From Chloroflexota bacterium (GTDB lineage Bacteria > Chloroflexota > Dehalococcoidia > Dehalococcoidales > UBA2162), in assembly GCA_016202555.1 (NCBI GenBank), contig JACQOL010000002.1, positions 1 through 5,886 on the forward strand: a stretch of 5,886 nt of DNA, read 5' to 3'. Positions 1 through 5,572 of this stretch are shown one piece after another (position 1 is the stretch's first letter; every line of letters begins with the position of its first letter). Both the position numbers and the translations under genes were made by a program. The notes beneath the pieces were generated by a model. The model saw only the letters and a program-made list of their open reading frames with translations. It ran no database searches and was not told where the DNA came from.

Positions 1-2
1 AT

Positions 3-509
3 AGCTGGTCAACCGCCTATGCCCTGGCGATGGCTATCAAAAAGATAGGTGAGTATGACCTCATCTTCTGCGGCCGACAGGCTGGCGACTGGGATGCCGG
101 GCAAGTAGGCTCCGGCATCGCTGAGATACTGGGGTTACCCATTGTGACTTTAGCTAGAAAAATAGAGAGCGCCGGTGGAAAGGTAAGGGTAGAACGGATA
201 ACTGCTGATGGCTATGAGGTTGTCGAGGTATCCCTGCCCGCTTTAATCACGGTCAGCAATGAGCTTGGGCAAGCTCGTTACCCCACCATCAGGGGGATTA
301 TGGCCGCCAGGCGGAAGGAGCCGGTTATCTGGAAACCGGTCGATATCGGGATTAACCCGGCTCAAGTCGGTGCCAGCGGCCGACGCACCAGGATGCTCAA
401 GCTGTTCCAGCCGGTGCGTGAAGATAAATGCCAGATTGTTGAAGGAGATAGCCCTGAGGAAGCGGCGGCTAACCTGGCCTTGAAACTCAGGGAAGCCAAA
501 ATACTCTAA
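3..509 (+). CDS. etfB: Electron transfer flavoprotein beta subunit, 5'-truncated by window edge
   Basis: EtfB pairs with EtfA to carry electrons between flavin dehydrogenases (for example acyl-CoA dehydrogenases) and a membrane or ferredoxin acceptor. The frame is open to the left edge, so the first roughly 90 residues are missing; 168 residues are visible. The family nucleotide-binding loop is clear as GRQAGDWDAGQVG at visible residues 24-36, followed by GSGIAEILGLP. Further on come the DGYEVVEVSLPALITV strand, matching the EtfB signature region only approximately, and RYPTIRGIMAARRK, another conserved EtfB block. In the family this loop binds AMP, or FAD in bifurcating forms. The internal ATG at 30 is not the real start because homology continues upstream of it. 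etfA follows 39 bp downstream, as is usual for the etfBA operon. The family call is firm; the partner dehydrogenase cannot be told from this window. Confidence 0.93.
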   Translation, partial: SWSTAYALAMAIKKIGEYDLIFCGRQAGDWDAGQVGSGIAEILGLPIVTLARKIESAGGKVRVERITADGYEVVEVSLPALITVSNELGQARYPTIRGIMAARRKEPVIWKPVDIGINPAQVGASGRRTRMLKLFQPVREDKCQIVEGDSPEEAAANLALKLREAKIL

Positions 510-534
510 AGAGGTCTCTCAGTCAATCTAAATT

Positions 535-541
535 AAGGGAG
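535..541 (+). promoter_or_regulatory. Ribosome binding site of etfA
   Basis: AAGGGAG lies 7 nt before the ATG at 549. It supports this ATG as the start of etfA and independent translation initiation within the etfBA transcript. Confidence 0.75.
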
Positions 542-548
542 AAATCAG

Positions 549-1547
549 ATGCCCGAAGATAAGGGTGTGATGATTCTGGGTGAGGTTAGCGAAGGTAAGC
601 TTAGTGCCACGACGGCTGAACTCCTTGGTTGTGGCCGGGGACTGGCTGATAAGCTGGGGCAAACCTTATCGGCGGTGCTGGTCGGCAGTAACGTGAAGAG
701 TTTAGCCCAGGAAGCCATTGCTCTTGGGGCTGATAAAGTGTATGTAGCTGACGACCCTCTGCTTAAAGACTACCAGCCTGATTTCTACCTGTCAGTAATG
801 GTAAAGGTAGTCAAACAGGTAACGCCCCGGATTATTCTGATGGGACAAACCCCCACCGGCTGCGACCTGGCACCACGGCTAGCCTTCAGATTAGGAACAG
901 CGGCGGTTATGGACTGCGTGGAGCTGGAGATTGACGTAGATTCAAAACGACTTCTCGTCACCAAACCAGTCTACGGAGGCAATGCCCAAGCCACCTTTAG
1001 CTATGAGTCCGACCCCCAGATAGCTACGGTGAGAGCTAAAGTAATGTCACCCCCGGCGCCAGACACCGCCAGAAAAGGGGTGCTGATTATTATTGAGGCT
1101 GGTCTAGACCCCTCAGCGATACGAACCCGGGTTCTGGAAAAGGTGAAAGGGGAGATAAAAGGGCTAAAGCTGGAAGAGGCTCCGGTAGTGGTCAGTGGCG
1201 GGAGAGGCATTGGTGGGGCTGATGGTTTTCAACAGCTGGAAGAACTGGCTAAGCTACTCAAGGGAGCCGTGGGGGCTAGCCGTCCGGCCTGTGATAGCGG
1301 CTGGGTAGCCGACACTGCCCAGGTCGGTCTCAGCGGTAAAATTGTTACCCCGGACCTTTATCTTGCCATTGGTATCTCCGGTGCCAGCCAGCACCTGGCC
1401 GGTTGCTCCGGGGCAAAAACTATCGTTGCCATCAATAAAGATGCTGAGGCTAATATCTTCAAGGTAGCTCACTTTGGTGTCGTCGGCGACTGGGCAAAGG
1501 TATTACCGGCTTTCATCAAAAAAGTTAAAGAATTACTGGCTGAGTAA
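549..1547 (+). CDS. etfA: Electron transfer flavoprotein alpha subunit
   Basis: This 332-residue protein, the normal family length, is the FAD-carrying subunit of the heterodimeric flavoprotein and acts in the cytosol with EtfB encoded just upstream. Residues 1 to about 195 form the N-terminal alpha/beta domain, with [18 protein letters not shown] at 99-116 typical of EtfA. The C-terminal FAD domain shows SGGRG (216-220), [11 protein letters not shown] (242-252, with the conserved flavin-contacting Arg at 245), TAQVGLSGK (256-264), [13 protein letters not shown] (270-282) and AINKD (294-298). The EtfA signature normally has Ile or Val before QH; here it is Ser280. ATG at 549 has a good ribosome binding site. 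It lies 39 bp behind etfB and is surely cotranscribed. Whether the complex is a simple carrier or electron-bifurcating is not resolved. Confidence 0.96.
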   Translation: MPEDKGVMILGEVSEGKLSATTAELLGCGRGLADKLGQTLSAVLVGSNVKSLAQEAIALGADKVYVADDPLLKDYQPDFYLSVMVKVVKQVTPRIILMGQTPTGCDLAPRLAFRLGTAAVMDCVELEIDVDSKRLLVTKPVYGGNAQATFSYESDPQIATVRAKVMSPPAPDTARKGVLIIIEAGLDPSAIRTRVLEKVKGEIKGLKLEEAPVVVSGGRGIGGADGFQQLEELAKLLKGAVGASRPACDSGWVADTAQVGLSGKIVTPDLYLAIGISGASQHLAGCSGAKTIVAINKDAEANIFKVAHFGVVGDWAKVLPAFIKKVKELLAE

Positions 1548-1571
1548 ACAGAAGTAATAGCCAACTTTTTT
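1537..1571 (+). terminator. Possible weak intrinsic terminator after etfA
   Basis: TGGCT (1537-1541) can pair with AGCCA (1559-1563), and the arm is soon followed by a run of six T (1566-1571). The stem is only 5 bp, the loop is 17 nt and the stem overlaps the etfA stop codon, so it is a poor terminator. It is reported because of its position between etfA and the argS promoter. Confidence 0.25.
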
Positions 1572-1619
1572 CCTGCTTCAAGGGTAGATTACAGTACAGG
1601 TTATTTCTCTTATCCAGCT

Positions 1620-1631
1620 TTATGTTATAAT
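1620..1631 (+). promoter_or_regulatory. Extended -10 promoter for argS
   Basis: A perfect TATAAT (1626-1631) is preceded by TG and one base (1623-1625), giving an extended -10 element that needs little help from a -35 box. The best upstream hexamer is a weak TTATTT at 1601-1606 (19-nt spacer). Transcription would begin near 1638, leaving a leader of about 35 nt before argS. The 12-base block is matched at 10 of 12 positions upstream of trpS. Confidence 0.6.
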
Positions 1632-1660
1632 TCAGGCATAAACTCAAGAAGCTCTAGTCA

Positions 1661-1667
1661 GGGGAGG
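1661..1667 (+). promoter_or_regulatory. Strong Shine-Dalgarno sequence that decides the argS start
   Basis: GGGGAGG ends 5 nt before ACG at 1673 and 11 nt before ATA at 1679. An in-frame TAG stop at 1655-1657 prevents any start further upstream. The first conventional start codon, GTG at 1703, lies 35 nt away from this site and has no good ribosome binding site of its own. Confidence 0.7.
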
Positions 1668-1672
1668 CTAAA

Positions 1673-3337
1673 ACGGATATATTAGCACTGAAGCAAAGAC
1701 TGGTGGCACTGTTAACGCAGGCGGCCAGTGAAGCTCAACAATCAGGTAAGCTGCCGGCAGTAACTTTGCCCGAAGCCTATATCGAGCGTCCCCAGAACCA
1801 GGAACACGGGGACTATGCCTCAAGTTTTCCCCTGAAATTAGCCCGGGCAACCGGGGTTAAGCCGATGACCATTGCTGAGAACCTGGTAGAACTGATTGCT
1901 CCAACTGCTGAGATTGACAGCATTGTTGCTGCTCCACCGGGGTTCATTAATTTTACCATTAAGAACAACTGGTTAACCAGTCAGATAGATTCAATCCTGC
2001 TGGTAGGTGAGGGATACGGTAATATTGACCTCGGCCGGGGCAGCCGGGTACAGGTGGAGTTTGTTAGTGTTAATCCAACAGGGCCACTACATGTCGGGCA
2101 TGGACGCGGGGCGATTCTGGGTAGTACTCTCGCTAATATGCTGACGGCGGCTGGCTATAATGTGGAGAAAGAGTATTACATTAATGATGCCGGTAACCAG
2201 ATAGGTGCCTTTTATCAATCGCTCTATGCCCGCTATCAGCAATGCCTGGGTAGTGACGCTGAGATGCCAGCCGATGGCTATCTTGGTAACTATATGGTTG
2301 ACTTAGCCAAGGAAATTATTGCCGAAGAGGGCGACCGATTTCTGACTCTACCCGACCCAGCAGCGTCATTGGGACAACTTGGGTTAGCTAAGATGCTCAA
2401 GCAAATCAAGGGCGACCTTGAGTTACTCGGGGTGAACTTTGATGTCTGGTTTAGCGAACGTAGCCTTTATGAGAATGGACAATTCCAGACGGCGACGTCG
2501 CTCCTGCGCCAGGGAGGATATATTACCGAAAAAGAAGAGGCAACATGGTTTGTCTCCACTGCCTCGGGCGAGGACAAGGACAACGTAGTTATCCGTAGCG
2601 ATGGTTCACCTACCTATTTCGCTGCTGATATTGCTTATCACTACAATAAGTTTTTGGAGCGCAAGTTTGATAAGGTGATTAATATCTGGGGAGCTGACCA
2701 TCAGGGTCATGTCTCCCGGATGAAAGCAGTTGTTGGTGCCCTGGGTATTAACCCTGAGCGACTGGAGGTAATAATCTCTCAGATGGTTACCTTGCATCGT
2801 GGCGAGGAACTGGTTAAGCTCTCCAAACGCAGCGGCGACATTATTACCTTACGTGAGGTGGTGGAAGAGGTAGGCAGCGATGCTTGTCGCTTCTTCTTCT
2901 TATCCCGCTCGGCAAATAGCCAGATGGATTTTGATTTAGAGTTGGCCAAGAAACAATCGGCGGAAAACCCCGTCTACTATGTTCAGTATGCTCACGCTCG
3001 TATCGCCAGTATTCTGCGTCTGGCTAAAGAGAAGGGTATTGAGTATAGTAATGGGGATGCTTCCTTACTAATCACAGAACCCGAATTGACCCTGATACGC
3101 CGGCTCTTGCTCTTACCGGAGCTGGTTGAGACAGTGGCTCAGACGCTGGAACCTCATCACCTAACCTACTATTCCCAGGATTTAGCCAATGTTTTCCATA
3201 TTTTTTACAAGCAGTGCCGTGTCATTTCAGCGGATGAAGCCCTGACGGCGGCTCGTCTCAAGTTGGTAGCGACTGCTAAGATTGTTCTGGCGAAAACCCT
3301 GCACCTGATGGGTATGACGGCGCCAGAGGAGATGTAA
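1673..3337 (+). CDS. argS: Arginyl-tRNA synthetase, probable non-standard start codon
   Basis: ArgS charges tRNA-Arg with arginine in the cytosol; it is a class I synthetase. From ACG at 1673 the protein has 554 residues, normal for the family. The N-terminal additional domain covers about 1-95. The catalytic signature is [12 protein letters not shown] (135-146, HVGH being the HIGH motif), then YYINDAGNQ (168-176), WGADHQGH (339-346) and KLSKRSG (382-388, the KMSKS counterpart). The anticodon-binding DALR domain fills the C-terminus. The start is the odd part: the N-terminus DILALKQRL after ACG aligns with the usual MNIQALL/MDIRALL beginning of ArgS, and the Shine-Dalgarno sequence is placed for it. 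No ATG, GTG or TTG is available there. An automatic caller would probably choose GTG at 1703, losing 10 residues of the first helix. ATA at 1679 is a second candidate. Function is certain, start is not. Confidence 0.96.
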   Translation, partial: TDILALKQRLVALLTQAASEAQQSGKLPAVTLPEAYIERPQNQEHGDYASSFPLKLARATGVKPMTIAENLVELIAPTAEIDSIVAAPPGFINFTIKNNWLTSQIDSILLVGEGYGNIDLGRGSRVQVEFVSVNPTGPLHVGHGRGAILGSTLANMLTAAGYNVEKEYYINDAGNQIGAFYQSLYARYQQCLGSDAEMPADGYLGNYMVDLAKEIIAEEGDRFLTLPDPAASLGQLGLAKMLKQIKGDLELLGVNFDVWFSERSLYENGQFQTATSLLRQGGYITEKEEATWFVSTASGEDKDNVVIRSDGSPTYFAADIAYHYNKFLERKFDKVINIWGADHQGHVSRMKAVVGALGINPERLEVIISQMVTLHRGEELVKLSKRSGDIITLREVVEEVGSDACRFFFLSRSANSQMDFDLELAKKQSAENPVYYVQYAHARIASILRLAKEKGIEYSNGDASLLITEPELTLIRRLLLLPELVETVAQTLEPHHLTYYSQDLANVFHIFYKQCRVISADEALTAARLKLVATAKIVLAKTLHLMGMTAPEEM

Positions 3338-3350
3338 GCAAAACAAATTC

Positions 3351-3380
3351 TTGTCCTTGTGTCCCCCCTTATGTTACACT
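3351..3380 (+). promoter_or_regulatory. Extended -10 promoter for trpS
   Basis: TTGTCC (3351-3356, 4 of 6 to the -35 consensus) stands 18 nt before TACACT (3375-3380, 4 of 6 to TATAAT), which is preceded by TGT as in an extended -10 element. Transcription would begin near 3387, immediately at the Shine-Dalgarno sequence, so the trpS leader would be only about a dozen bases. Confidence 0.5.
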
Positions 3381-3387
3381 TTTTAGC

Positions 3388-3393
3388 TGAGGA
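3388..3393 (+). promoter_or_regulatory. Ribosome binding site of trpS
   Basis: TGAGGA ends 6 nt before ATG at 3400 and only 3 nt before the adjoining in-frame GTG at 3397. The spacing favours the ATG. Confidence 0.65.
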
Positions 3394-3399
3394 ATAGTG

Positions 3400-4374
3400 A
3401 TGAAAAAGCGCGTTTTTTCGGGGGCTCGCCCCACTGCCAGGCAACATATCGGCAACTATCTGGGCGCCATCCAAAACTATGTTAACCTCCAGCAGGAGTA
3501 TAACTGCATCTATTGTATCGTGGATATCCACGCCTTAACCTCTCTGGAAGATACCAGTAAGCTGCCGGAAAACATTAGCGAGATGGCCCTTGACTGGCTG
3601 GCAGCCGGACTTGACCCGGATAAAAGCATTATTTTCGTGCAGTCCCATGTCCCGGAAGTGATGGAACTATATACTCTGCTGGGTATGATTACCCCTCTAA
3701 GCTGGCTATTACGCGTGCCTACCTTTAAAGAGAAGGTAAAGCTACAGCCGCACAATGTCAACTATGGGCTGGTGGGCTATCCAGTGCTGATGACGGCTGA
3801 TATTGCCCTTTATAAAGCTGAGGTAGTGCCGGTTGGTGAAGACCAGTTACCTCACCTGGAGCTGGCCAGGGAGATTGCTCGCCGCTTTAACAATCTGTTT
3901 GGCGATACTTTCCCGGAACCACAAGCTAAGCTTACCTCCTTTCCGCTGATAGCCGGGCTGGACGGAGCGGGAAAAATGAGTAAGCAAAGCGGTAGCAGTA
4001 TTGAACTAGCTCTTTCCCCCAAAGAGACGATAGAACGGGTAATGACGGCGGTTACTGACCCGGCTCGACGCTACCGCTCTGACCCGGGACACCCGGAGAT
4101 ATGTAATATCTATTCTCTCCACAGGTTTTTCAGCCCATCAGAGCTAGATGACATCGCTAGTCAGTGCCGTTCCGCCCAGATCGGTTGTGTTGATTGCAAG
4201 AAGCTCCTGGGGCAAGGGATTAATGCGGCTCTGGAACCTTTCCGACAACGGCGGGCGGCCCTGGCCACTAAACCTAATTATATAACCGAAGTCCTGGCTG
4301 ATGGAGCTCAGCAGGCTAGTGTTATTGCCAGGGAGACCATCAGAGAGGTCAAACAAAAGATGAGGCTTCTTTAG
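3400..4374 (+). CDS. trpS: Tryptophanyl-tRNA synthetase, with iron-sulfur-type cysteine motif
   Basis: TrpS charges tRNA-Trp with tryptophan; it is a class I synthetase working as a cytosolic dimer. The 324-residue product has usual bacterial length. The Rossmann-fold signature is HIGN (16-19) and the second ATP-binding motif is KMSK (192-195). Family blocks YPVLMTADIALYKAEVVPVG (127-146) and EDQLPHLELAREIARRFN (147-164) are intact. The Gly usual after PT in the first motif is Ala13 (PTARQHIGN). In the C-terminal helical part Cys235, Cys256, Cys263 and Cys266 give C-x20-C-x6-C-x2-C, close to the C-x22-C-x6-C-x2-C that binds a [4Fe-4S] cluster in Thermotoga maritima TrpRS. ATG at 3400 is chosen over GTG at 3397 on ribosome-site spacing. 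It has its own promoter 62 bp behind argS and is probably cotranscribed with hisA. Confidence 0.96.
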   Translation: MKKRVFSGARPTARQHIGNYLGAIQNYVNLQQEYNCIYCIVDIHALTSLEDTSKLPENISEMALDWLAAGLDPDKSIIFVQSHVPEVMELYTLLGMITPLSWLLRVPTFKEKVKLQPHNVNYGLVGYPVLMTADIALYKAEVVPVGEDQLPHLELAREIARRFNNLFGDTFPEPQAKLTSFPLIAGLDGAGKMSKQSGSSIELALSPKETIERVMTAVTDPARRYRSDPGHPEICNIYSLHRFFSPSELDDIASQCRSAQIGCVDCKKLLGQGINAALEPFRQRRAALATKPNYITEVLADGAQQASVIARETIREVKQKMRLL

Positions 4375-4404
4375 CGAAAGACACCACCCCCAACATTAAT
4401 CTGT

Positions 4405-4409
4405 GAGGT
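4405..4409 (+). promoter_or_regulatory. Shine-Dalgarno sequence that decides the hisA start
   Basis: GAGGT lies 8 nt before ATA at 4418. An in-frame TAA (4409-4411) overlaps the end of this site, so hisA cannot start further upstream. No other good ribosome site lies before the first internal ATG at 4541. Confidence 0.7.
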
Positions 4410-4417
4410 AAATCAAA

Positions 4418-5134
4418 ATAGAAATAATCCCGGCAATTGACATTAGAGATGGTAAATGCGTTCGTCTGTATCAGGGCAGCTATGAGCGGGAGACGGTCTA
4501 CTCTGAAGACCCGGTCGAGGTAGCTCTGAAGTGGCAAGGAATGGGAGCCCCCCGAATCCATATCGTTGACCTTGATGGCGCCTCCCGGGGTGAAGTTGGT
4601 AATCTGGAACTTATTAAGGAGCTAGCCCGTGCCATAATAGTGCCGACCCAACTGGGTGGCGGTATCCGCCAGCTGGCAACAATCGAGCAACTGCTTAAAA
4701 TCGGCATCGAGCGTGTTATCCTGGGGACCGCCGCTGTAGAGAATCCCAGACTGGTTGAAGAGGCTTGCCGATACTTCGGCGAATCTATTGTTGTTGGTCT
4801 TGATACCAGAGAGGGATTGGTCACCATACGTGGCTGGCAGCAAGATACCAGGCTAACTGGTATCGAGTTTGCTAGAACGATGCTAAAGCTGGGGGTAAAG
4901 CGTTTCATCTATACCGATATTAGTCGTGATGGCACCCTCACCGAGCCTAACTTCACTGCTATCGCCGAGCTACTGGATGAAACTAGAGTACCCATTATCG
5001 CAGCCGGGGGTATCTCGTCTCTTACCCATCTGAAGATATTAAAACTGCTGGGCGTTGAGGGTACTATCGTAGGGAAGGCACTCTATACCGGGGACATCAA
5101 TCTGAAACAGGCGCTGAACACCATTTCCGGCTGA
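4418..5134 (+). CDS. hisA: HisA, ProFAR isomerase, with probable ATA start codon
   Basis: HisA (EC 5.3.1.16) opens the ribose ring of ProFAR to give PRFAR, the fourth histidine step, in a single-domain beta/alpha barrel. From ATA at 4418 the protein has 238 residues, the normal length. The first strand reads EIIPAIDIRDGKCVRL, the standard HisA opening, with the catalytic general base Asp8. HIVDLDGA (48-55) follows, then GGGI (80-83), the second catalytic Asp at 129 in VVGLDT, YTDISRDGT (165-173), AAGGIS (195-200) and the phosphate site TIVGKALY (216-223). The first ordinary start codon, ATG at 4541, would delete 41 residues including strand 1 and Asp8 and give a dead barrel, so it is not the true start. 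hisA lies 43 bp after trpS with no promoter seen. No sign of a bifunctional PriA form was looked for beyond these motifs. Confidence 0.95.
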   Translation: MEIIPAIDIRDGKCVRLYQGSYERETVYSEDPVEVALKWQGMGAPRIHIVDLDGASRGEVGNLELIKELARAIIVPTQLGGGIRQLATIEQLLKIGIERVILGTAAVENPRLVEEACRYFGESIVVGLDTREGLVTIRGWQQDTRLTGIEFARTMLKLGVKRFIYTDISRDGTLTEPNFTAIAELLDETRVPIIAAGGISSLTHLKILKLLGVEGTIVGKALYTGDINLKQALNTISG

Positions 5135-5158
5135 AAGAGAAAAAGGTAAAGGAGAGTT

Positions 5159-5183
5159 TAAGAGAGGGGCTTCGCCTCTCTTA
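5159..5183 (+). terminator. 9-bp hairpin downstream of hisA, possible terminator
   Basis: TAAGAGAGG (5159-5167) and CCTCTCTTA (5175-5183) form a perfect 9-bp stem around a 7-base loop, 24 bp after the hisA stop codon. No real T-run follows (TATAATC instead), so it may be a weak terminator, an RNA-stabilising hairpin or a processing site. Confidence 0.4.
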
Positions 5184-5191
5184 TATAATCA

Positions 5192-5226
5192 GTCCCCCCT
5201 TCCCCTTATCAAGGGGAAGGGGGGAC
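5192..5226. repeat. 16-bp perfect palindrome in the hisA-hisI spacer
   Basis: GTCCCCCCTTCCCCTT (5192-5207) is the exact reverse complement of AAGGGGAAGGGGGGAC (5211-5226), with a 3-base loop ATC. The last ten bases, AAGGGGGGAC (5217-5226), recur as a direct repeat at 5228-5237. The C-run/G-run style resembles the short palindromic intergenic repeats that are dispersed in many bacterial genomes. Copy number elsewhere cannot be seen from here. Confidence 0.8.
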
Positions 5227-5229
5227 AAA

Positions 5230-5236
5230 GGGGGGA
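5230..5236 (+). promoter_or_regulatory. Ribosome binding site of hisI inside a repeat copy
   Basis: GGGGGGA ends 5 nt before the TTG start at 5242. It belongs to the second copy of the AAGGGGGGAC direct repeat, so the C-rich arm at 5192-5201 could mask it. GAGG at 5238-5241 abuts the TTG and is too close to serve alone. Confidence 0.45.
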
Positions 5237-5241
5237 CGAGG

Positions 5242-5565
5242 TTGGTAAATAAGCTAAAGTTTGATGAAAAGGGGCTTATCCCGGCGATTATTCAGGATGC
5301 TGATACCGGTGAGGTACTGATGCTGGGTTATATGAATGAGGAAGCCTTACGCCGTACCCTGTCCGGTGATGATGTCTGGTTTTACAGTCGGAGCCGGCAG
5401 GAGCTATGGCATAAAGGGGCAACCTCAGGTAACTACATCAAAGTGCGAGAAGTGTGGCTGGATTGTGACCGAGATACTATTCTGGTTAAAGCTAAGCCAA
5501 TCGGTCCGGTATGCCACACCGGTAACAAAACCTGCTTCTTCCAGCAGTTACCAAAACTAGTTTGA
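5242..5565 (+). CDS. hisI: Phosphoribosyl-AMP cyclohydrolase (monofunctional HisI)
   Basis: HisI (EC 3.5.4.19) opens the purine ring of phosphoribosyl-AMP, the third histidine step, giving ProFAR, whose isomerisation is catalysed by HisA. The 107-residue product covers only the cyclohydrolase domain, without the HisE pyrophosphohydrolase fusion found in many bacteria. Family motifs are FYSRSRQELWHKGATSGN (47-64), the metal-binding LDCDRD (73-78, Asp74, Asp76 and Asp78) and GPVCHTGNKTCF (88-99). Cys75, Cys91 and Cys98 have the C-x15-C-x6-C spacing expected for the zinc site. TTG at 5242 is chosen because MVNKLKFDEKGLIPAI matches the usual N-terminus and a G-rich ribosome site precedes it. It lies 107 bp after hisA, and hisF, often found between them, is absent. 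It converges on a minus-strand gene after 7 bp. Confidence 0.95.
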   Translation: MVNKLKFDEKGLIPAIIQDADTGEVLMLGYMNEEALRRTLSGDDVWFYSRSRQELWHKGATSGNYIKVREVWLDCDRDTILVKAKPIGPVCHTGNKTCFFQQLPKLV

Positions 5566-5572
5566 AAAGCCA

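Noticed and set aside
1548..1672. T-box or other leader RNA before argS
   Set aside because: The likely leader is only about 35 nt and shows no T-box sequence or antiterminator structure.
1703..1705. GTG as the argS start
   Set aside because: It has no Shine-Dalgarno sequence and removes ten residues that match the family N-terminus; the strong ribosome site at 1661-1667 is too far upstream.
3205..3531. Minus-strand open frame of 108 codons across the argS-trpS junction
   Set aside because: It covers the ends of two well-supported genes and the trpS promoter, and its translation has no family features.
4375..4417. Independent promoter for hisA
   Set aside because: The 43-bp spacer has no recognisable -35/-10 pair, so readthrough from trpS is more likely.
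4541..4543. ATG as the hisA start
   Set aside because: It would delete the first strand of the barrel and catalytic Asp8, although the upstream frame encodes them perfectly.
4498..4908. Minus-strand open frame of 136 codons opposite hisA
   Set aside because: It is Ser/Thr/Pro-rich, low in recognisable motifs and antisense to a clear gene; a shadow frame.
5184..5189. Perfect TATAAT as a promoter for hisI
   Set aside because: No -35 element or TG extension is found at the right distance, and it lies at the edge of a hairpin; it may be chance.
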